Source of the DNA: Phaseolus vulgaris
Taxonomy: Eukaryota; Streptophyta; Magnoliopsida; Fabales; Fabaceae
DNA: 64,000 bases
Assembly: GCF_000499845.2 (NCBI RefSeq)
Contig: NC_023757.2
Location: 1,126,720-1,190,719, forward strand
Direction: 5' to 3'
Each line of letters begins with the position of its first letter. Position 1 is the first letter of the stretch. The position numbers and the translations under genes were made by a program. The notes below the pieces were generated by a model, which was not told the DNA's origin, did not search any database, and saw nothing but the letters and a program-made list of their open reading frames with translations. Positions 59,901 through 64,000 of this stretch are shown here, piece after piece.

Positions 59901-62401
59901 TATGAGTTGTATTGGTTGAATGTTCACATACCCCCAACCAACTTATACCATCCTCATTAAGGAGCAGTAGAAGGGATTCAATTAGCTCATTGATGTACCT
60001 GATCATTGAGAGAAATACATTTTTATGAAAGCAAATTGGAATAAATTAGTTAAATGTCAATGAAACTTCAATCTTAGATAGCCAGTAACAGGTTTCTTTT
60101 CTAATCAAAAGTAATAGTGCTTTGCATCACTATACAGGTTGCAATGCCAACCAAGTTAGCAGTACAACCTGTACCAATCATATACAGTTAAAAGAAATAC
60201 AAAAGTGTGGGAGAGACTAAACCAAAACCCACTAAGAAAATCTGTAATGTGGGAAACCACATCTATCTTTACAAAAATCAGAGACGATACAAAGAGGCAC
60301 TCTACAATACTTGTGCATTAAGATGACTGATAGGACGCCCAAATCTATTATTTCAAAAAGGACTCACAATTAGTAGATGGGATCATGGGCACATTCTTCT
60401 TATGCATACTTAAAGAACCCATTCCTCAACCCAACTCTTAGTACCCTAAATCACATATATTTCCTCTTGGCCATAGATGTTCAAATTTGTTGTCTAGCTA
60501 CTGCCAGGACGTACCAGTAACACAATACTTCGATCTACTCTTTCATATTTCAACCTTGAAACTCATCAACCAACAACAGCCAGAACAAAACCATGGTAGC
60601 AACTAGGAAGGTTTTTTATGTCCCATATATACCAAGTCTGATCAGAAACCTCACCCCTAAAGACAGACAAACTTTAAGAATTTCAGATTTCTATCTAAAA
60701 ATATTGGTAAAGGAAACCCTTCAACAGGTTATGAATTGTTAAGGCCCACCTCCCTGACAAGAAAGACTTAAAGGAAGTGAAATTTAAGACAGAATTCAAC
60801 TTACCCTGGGCTTGCCAAATTCATGACAGGTTGCAATATCAAACAAGTTAAAAGTTCCCGAGCTATACATCGAATTACAGGACATTGAGCTTCTCGTTTT
60901 CTCAGTACTGTAGTTAATAATCCACTCGTTAGCCTCTGGAGAACCTAAAGAGAGAGAAATCTCATCAGATGAGGTATGAGATATATTTTACCAAAGTAAA
61001 AAATAGACAACATCTGGACACTCCACTCACACCTTGTACTCACTCTCTGGAGATATTAGTGCCGGATGAAGCTCCTTAGAATTCAACAGATGAAACTTCA
61101 ATCTTTCATCCCTCTCCTCAGAGGATAAGGTTAACATGACATCAACACCTATAGCATCTTGATTTCTTCTGAAAAGGTCTATATGATCCCCTATTAAATC
61201 AACTATGTCCCTACAATTATAAATGACACATAATACAACCAGTGATTTTGTTTATTTCAAGAACTTCCCAAATTCCTTTCTTCTGGGAGCAAATAATAAA
61301 TGAGAGGTAAATAATGTACCTCGTGAGTAAGTCAACAAGGTTTATCTCTTTAACCCTCACTGACACTTCAGCAATAGCGTCCATGATTAAGTCTCGTATC
61401 ATCTCAGGAAACTCCATATCTGGAGTAATGTCAGAATACCACATATTTATCACGAAATCCTTCAATATCAGATCAATGAAATCATTCAAGGCAGCCTCCA
61501 CAACAGGAGAATCGATCTTCTTCCATTTGGGAGGGTGAGGAGAAGAAGAGAGTTGTTCATCATTCAGAGGCAGTTGATTTTTCTCCAAGTGAGATAGATA
61601 AGGCTGTAATCTTGGTGGCTGAACCTTCCAACGGAGTTCCACCTTGTTCAAAAGAATGCGCAGAGAAGCAACAAACAGAATGGACATGGGAAGATTCATC
61701 CACATAGATTTACTTGTATCTGTGGTGAACAAACAACAACAACAAATAAATGAAAACTGGAAGTCTTAAGAGCATAACCCCGATAATGAAATAACAAACA
61801 TAAATAAACCAAGCACCGGATACGAAGATGAGAAGTATCAATAAAAGACTAAGTTTGAAGTTTTGAGGTAAAACTTCACTGGAAAAATGAAAAAACTTAG
61901 ATGCAATTCCTTAAGTACTTTTAGTGTTGTTCTATTATCAGAATAGAAGTTTTGCTCAAATAATCTGCATAATAAAACCTTTGCATTGAAGATCAGCATA
62001 ACTTACCAAGTTCAAACTCAAATTCTGATTGAACTATAACACCAAAAGCACTTAAGGGTATGCATGCATCTAAGTTTGTTCCTAGAAAAACGACAAGTCT
62101 GAATCACCGTCTCCACATTTGCAATCTTAAGGCAAAACCCAGATGGGAAAATGGCAAGTTTCAACCGAAGACTCAAAATTTGGAGTGTTGAAGCAAAACC
62201 CAGATAGAAAAACAGCAAATGCAACATCAAGGAATCATTGTTAATGTAGAAAAAATAACATGATGGAAATAGGAATAACTTACGAGTGAAGAAATAGGAA
62301 ATGGCGAATATACAAAGAGCCCACCAGAGAAGACGGAGCTTGGCCTCTTCAATGAGATCATAGATGATGTCCATGGTGGGTGTGGGCGTTAGAGGACCCA
62401 T
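53959..62401 (-). CDS. PXA-PX-Nexin_C domain membrane protein (sorting nexin-like)
   Basis: Plant Phox-domain protein of the type encoded by Arabidopsis At2g15900. The PX domain should bind phosphoinositides; a role in endosomal or vacuolar trafficking is likely but inferred. Thirteen minus-strand exons: 62284-62401, 61320-61719, 61033-61210, 60805-60944, 59323-59998, 59032-59132, 58423-58567, 58258-58326, 58084-58129, 56309-56760, 56004-56083, 54911-55046 and 53959-54162, in all 914 aa with the frame kept. Two hydrophobic segments near the N terminus (LLWWALCIFAISYFFT and LPMSILFVASLRILL). PXA domain about 105-280 (FIDLILKDFVINMWYSDITPD). Charged linker. PX domain about 500-615 (RRRYRNFERLHRHLKDIPNY and LPPKRIFSS). 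Acidic low-complexity linker. Nexin_C about 775-885 (ILNLVDNVFQLKKRGWLRRQ and WILREIHWLRREDTIAQGI). Start taken at 62401; ATGs at 62374 (good context) and 62464 are in frame. Confidence 0.9.
57929..58020. repeat. Tandem duplication of 50 bp in a PX-gene intron
   Basis: CAAGCTACAAATGATGATTA at 57929 and CAAGCTACAAATGATGATTG at 57979, each followed by TTGAGTTTAGGxATTxGAGA. Period 50 bp. It lies in the 56761-58083 intron. Confidence 0.8.
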
Positions 62402-62469
62402 CTTGTTCCCTCTGTAACTAAAAGCGAACACCTTGCCACTTTCAAATATGCATGACAATTTCACTGCGA

Positions 62470-64000
62470 CAACCTCGCTATCTTTGTTCGGTTTCAGTTT
62501 GTTGCCTATTTCTATATCAGCTTTAATTAATTAATAAATTAAGGTTTTTTTATTAACTTTTAATCTAAATTAAAAATTTAGAAATTAACCAAAGTATAAT
62601 GAAGTCCAATGGGTTGCTCAATTGTTTTTTTCTGCACTCTCCAAAAATCTATCTTCACTCCTTTTCATTCAAGAGTATTATGAGATGAAGAAATGTCCTT
62701 TCCAAAATAAAAAATAAAAAACATCATGGTAATATTTGTTAGTGTAGAAAGAAATTTTAGAATATACTTGTAAAAAAAGCAACCAATATATTATCACATA
62801 TGATAATGTTGTTTATTTTTATAATATATGTTTTTAAAAGATAAAGTAAATAGTCTACGTTAAATTGGATTTATAATTTCATACTTTTAAGATTTAGTTA
62901 TTGAACGATAATCTTATTTTAAGTCTTGTAACTCAATTGAATTACTTGATTAACATAAATTTTTTTTCTTATAAACAAGTAATCAAATCATAGTTCTTGG
63001 GTCTAATCCAATAATACATATGTAACCTACAAACTTAGTTTTAAACAAAACATTTTTAGTATAAATTCTCACACTAGCTATCATTTTTGAGTTAGTGTTG
63101 ATAATAATAACAAACAAAATAAAGGAGATAAGGGAGAGAGACAATACTCATAAAAATGTATAGTGGTTCGTTTGTCATAACAAATCACGTCTATAGTTGT
63201 TCACCAACAAGTCAAGTTCAACTAGACAAACTAATGTTGCAAAGTCTATAGCATTTTTTATGCTCGTAGTCACTCCTAACTAAGTATTCTTTACTAAGTC
63301 ATTCTTTGCTTAACTGAGTATTCTTTAAGCACCTAGCACTTATTGCTACTCCTTTGAGTATTATTTGTTAAACAATCACTCCTAGCTTAAGATATAAAAG
63401 TTAGGAATTTTAATGATCAACAAATCCTTGGGTTTGATCACTAGAGAGGATTGTGTTTGATGATTAATACAAATTTATGTTTTCTCTCCTAGTTCAAATG
63501 TTATTTCACTCTAAGAAGGAATTACATCTTTTGACGAATACAATGAGTAAGTACTCTCTCTTCTACGTGTTTGAATGAACATTTTTAGTATATATATACA
63601 TGTGTGTATTAATATACATATATATATATATATATATTATTGCATGAACTTTGTAATGTAGATTGAAGTTCACCCGATCATCTAGTGTTCATTACTAATG
63701 TTAGATGTTTCATCAACTTTTACATATTATGGATAAATCAGATAGATAACTAAATTTGGAATCATAAATAATTTCTAGAGATATAATGTATCAAAGATTA
63801 GTAAATTTGCATGATCATATACACTTTAATTGATTAAACAAAACAAAAAATTATATAAAAAGTTTTATATTCTACAAACATTCACATTTTAGAACATAAA
63901 AAAATGAAACAAAAGGAACACATTGCAATTTTATAATTATATTATATATGTTTTCATTACATGATTTTGAAATGTTTCCTTGTGAAGAGAAGAAAAAGTT
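62470..64000. other. Promoter side of the PX gene and AT-rich spacer
   Basis: A (TA)n run lies at about 63615-63637. The stretch 63150-63560 has repeated phrases (AGTATTCTTTA, CACTCCTAxCT, TTTGAGTATTATT) that suggest part of an LTR, but I cannot define borders. No gene. Confidence 0.4.

Noticed and set aside
1..64000. tRNA, rRNA or organelle-derived segments
   Set aside because: I looked for tRNA A/B box pairs, rRNA text and plastid or mitochondrial genes and saw none. A covariance-model scan would be decisive.

Overview
The window is nuclear DNA of a flowering plant, most likely a legume (Fabaceae). It is AT-rich, and its genes have many GT-AG introns. It carries families known from plants: a LACS4-type acyl-CoA synthetase, CYP74, an extra-large G protein (XLG), a VRN1-type B3 protein and a nuclear PetM. 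Between the genes lie decayed Ty1-copia elements, short LTR elements of TRIM type and dispersed small DNA elements. The legume placement is an inference from general sequence feel, not from a search.

Layout. 491-3452 (+): 3' half of a long-chain acyl-CoA synthetase. 4.5-6.6 kb: two short inverted-repeat elements, a degenerate G/T-rich repeat and a TRIM. 8.7-9.8 kb: a ~205-bp tandem array ending in an inverted arm. 11570-15304 (-): a CYP74C-like cytochrome P450 in two GC-rich exons. 17092-20383 (-): a two-domain CrcB/FEX fluoride exporter. 25347-30200 (+): an XLG protein. 31844-32059 and 35150-35371 (-): two small plant proteins that may be paralogs. 36.65-37.56 kb: copia pol remnant interrupted by a TRIM. 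39008-39376 (-): PetM of the cytochrome b6f complex. 40678-41406: a recent copy of the 3' end of the acyl-CoA synthetase gene from the start of the window. 41934-46722 (-): VRN1-type two-B3-domain protein with a 3.3-kb first intron. 49762-50119 (-): two orphan exons of an unrecognised gene. 50.56-52.88 kb (-): decayed copia element. 53959-62401 (-): 13-exon PXA-PX-Nexin_C membrane protein. The rest is AT-rich with no gene I can support.

No operon-like functional unit is visible; these are independent nuclear genes. The linking theme is small mobile elements. One ~430-bp element family with 8-9 bp target duplications is present at least seven times. Four copies lie inside introns, two of them in opposite orientation in the acyl-CoA synthetase gene. 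Splice sites below were placed by eye from conserved protein sequence and GT-AG borders. For the CYP74, FEX, XLG, VRN1-type and PX models the summed exon lengths are divisible by three.
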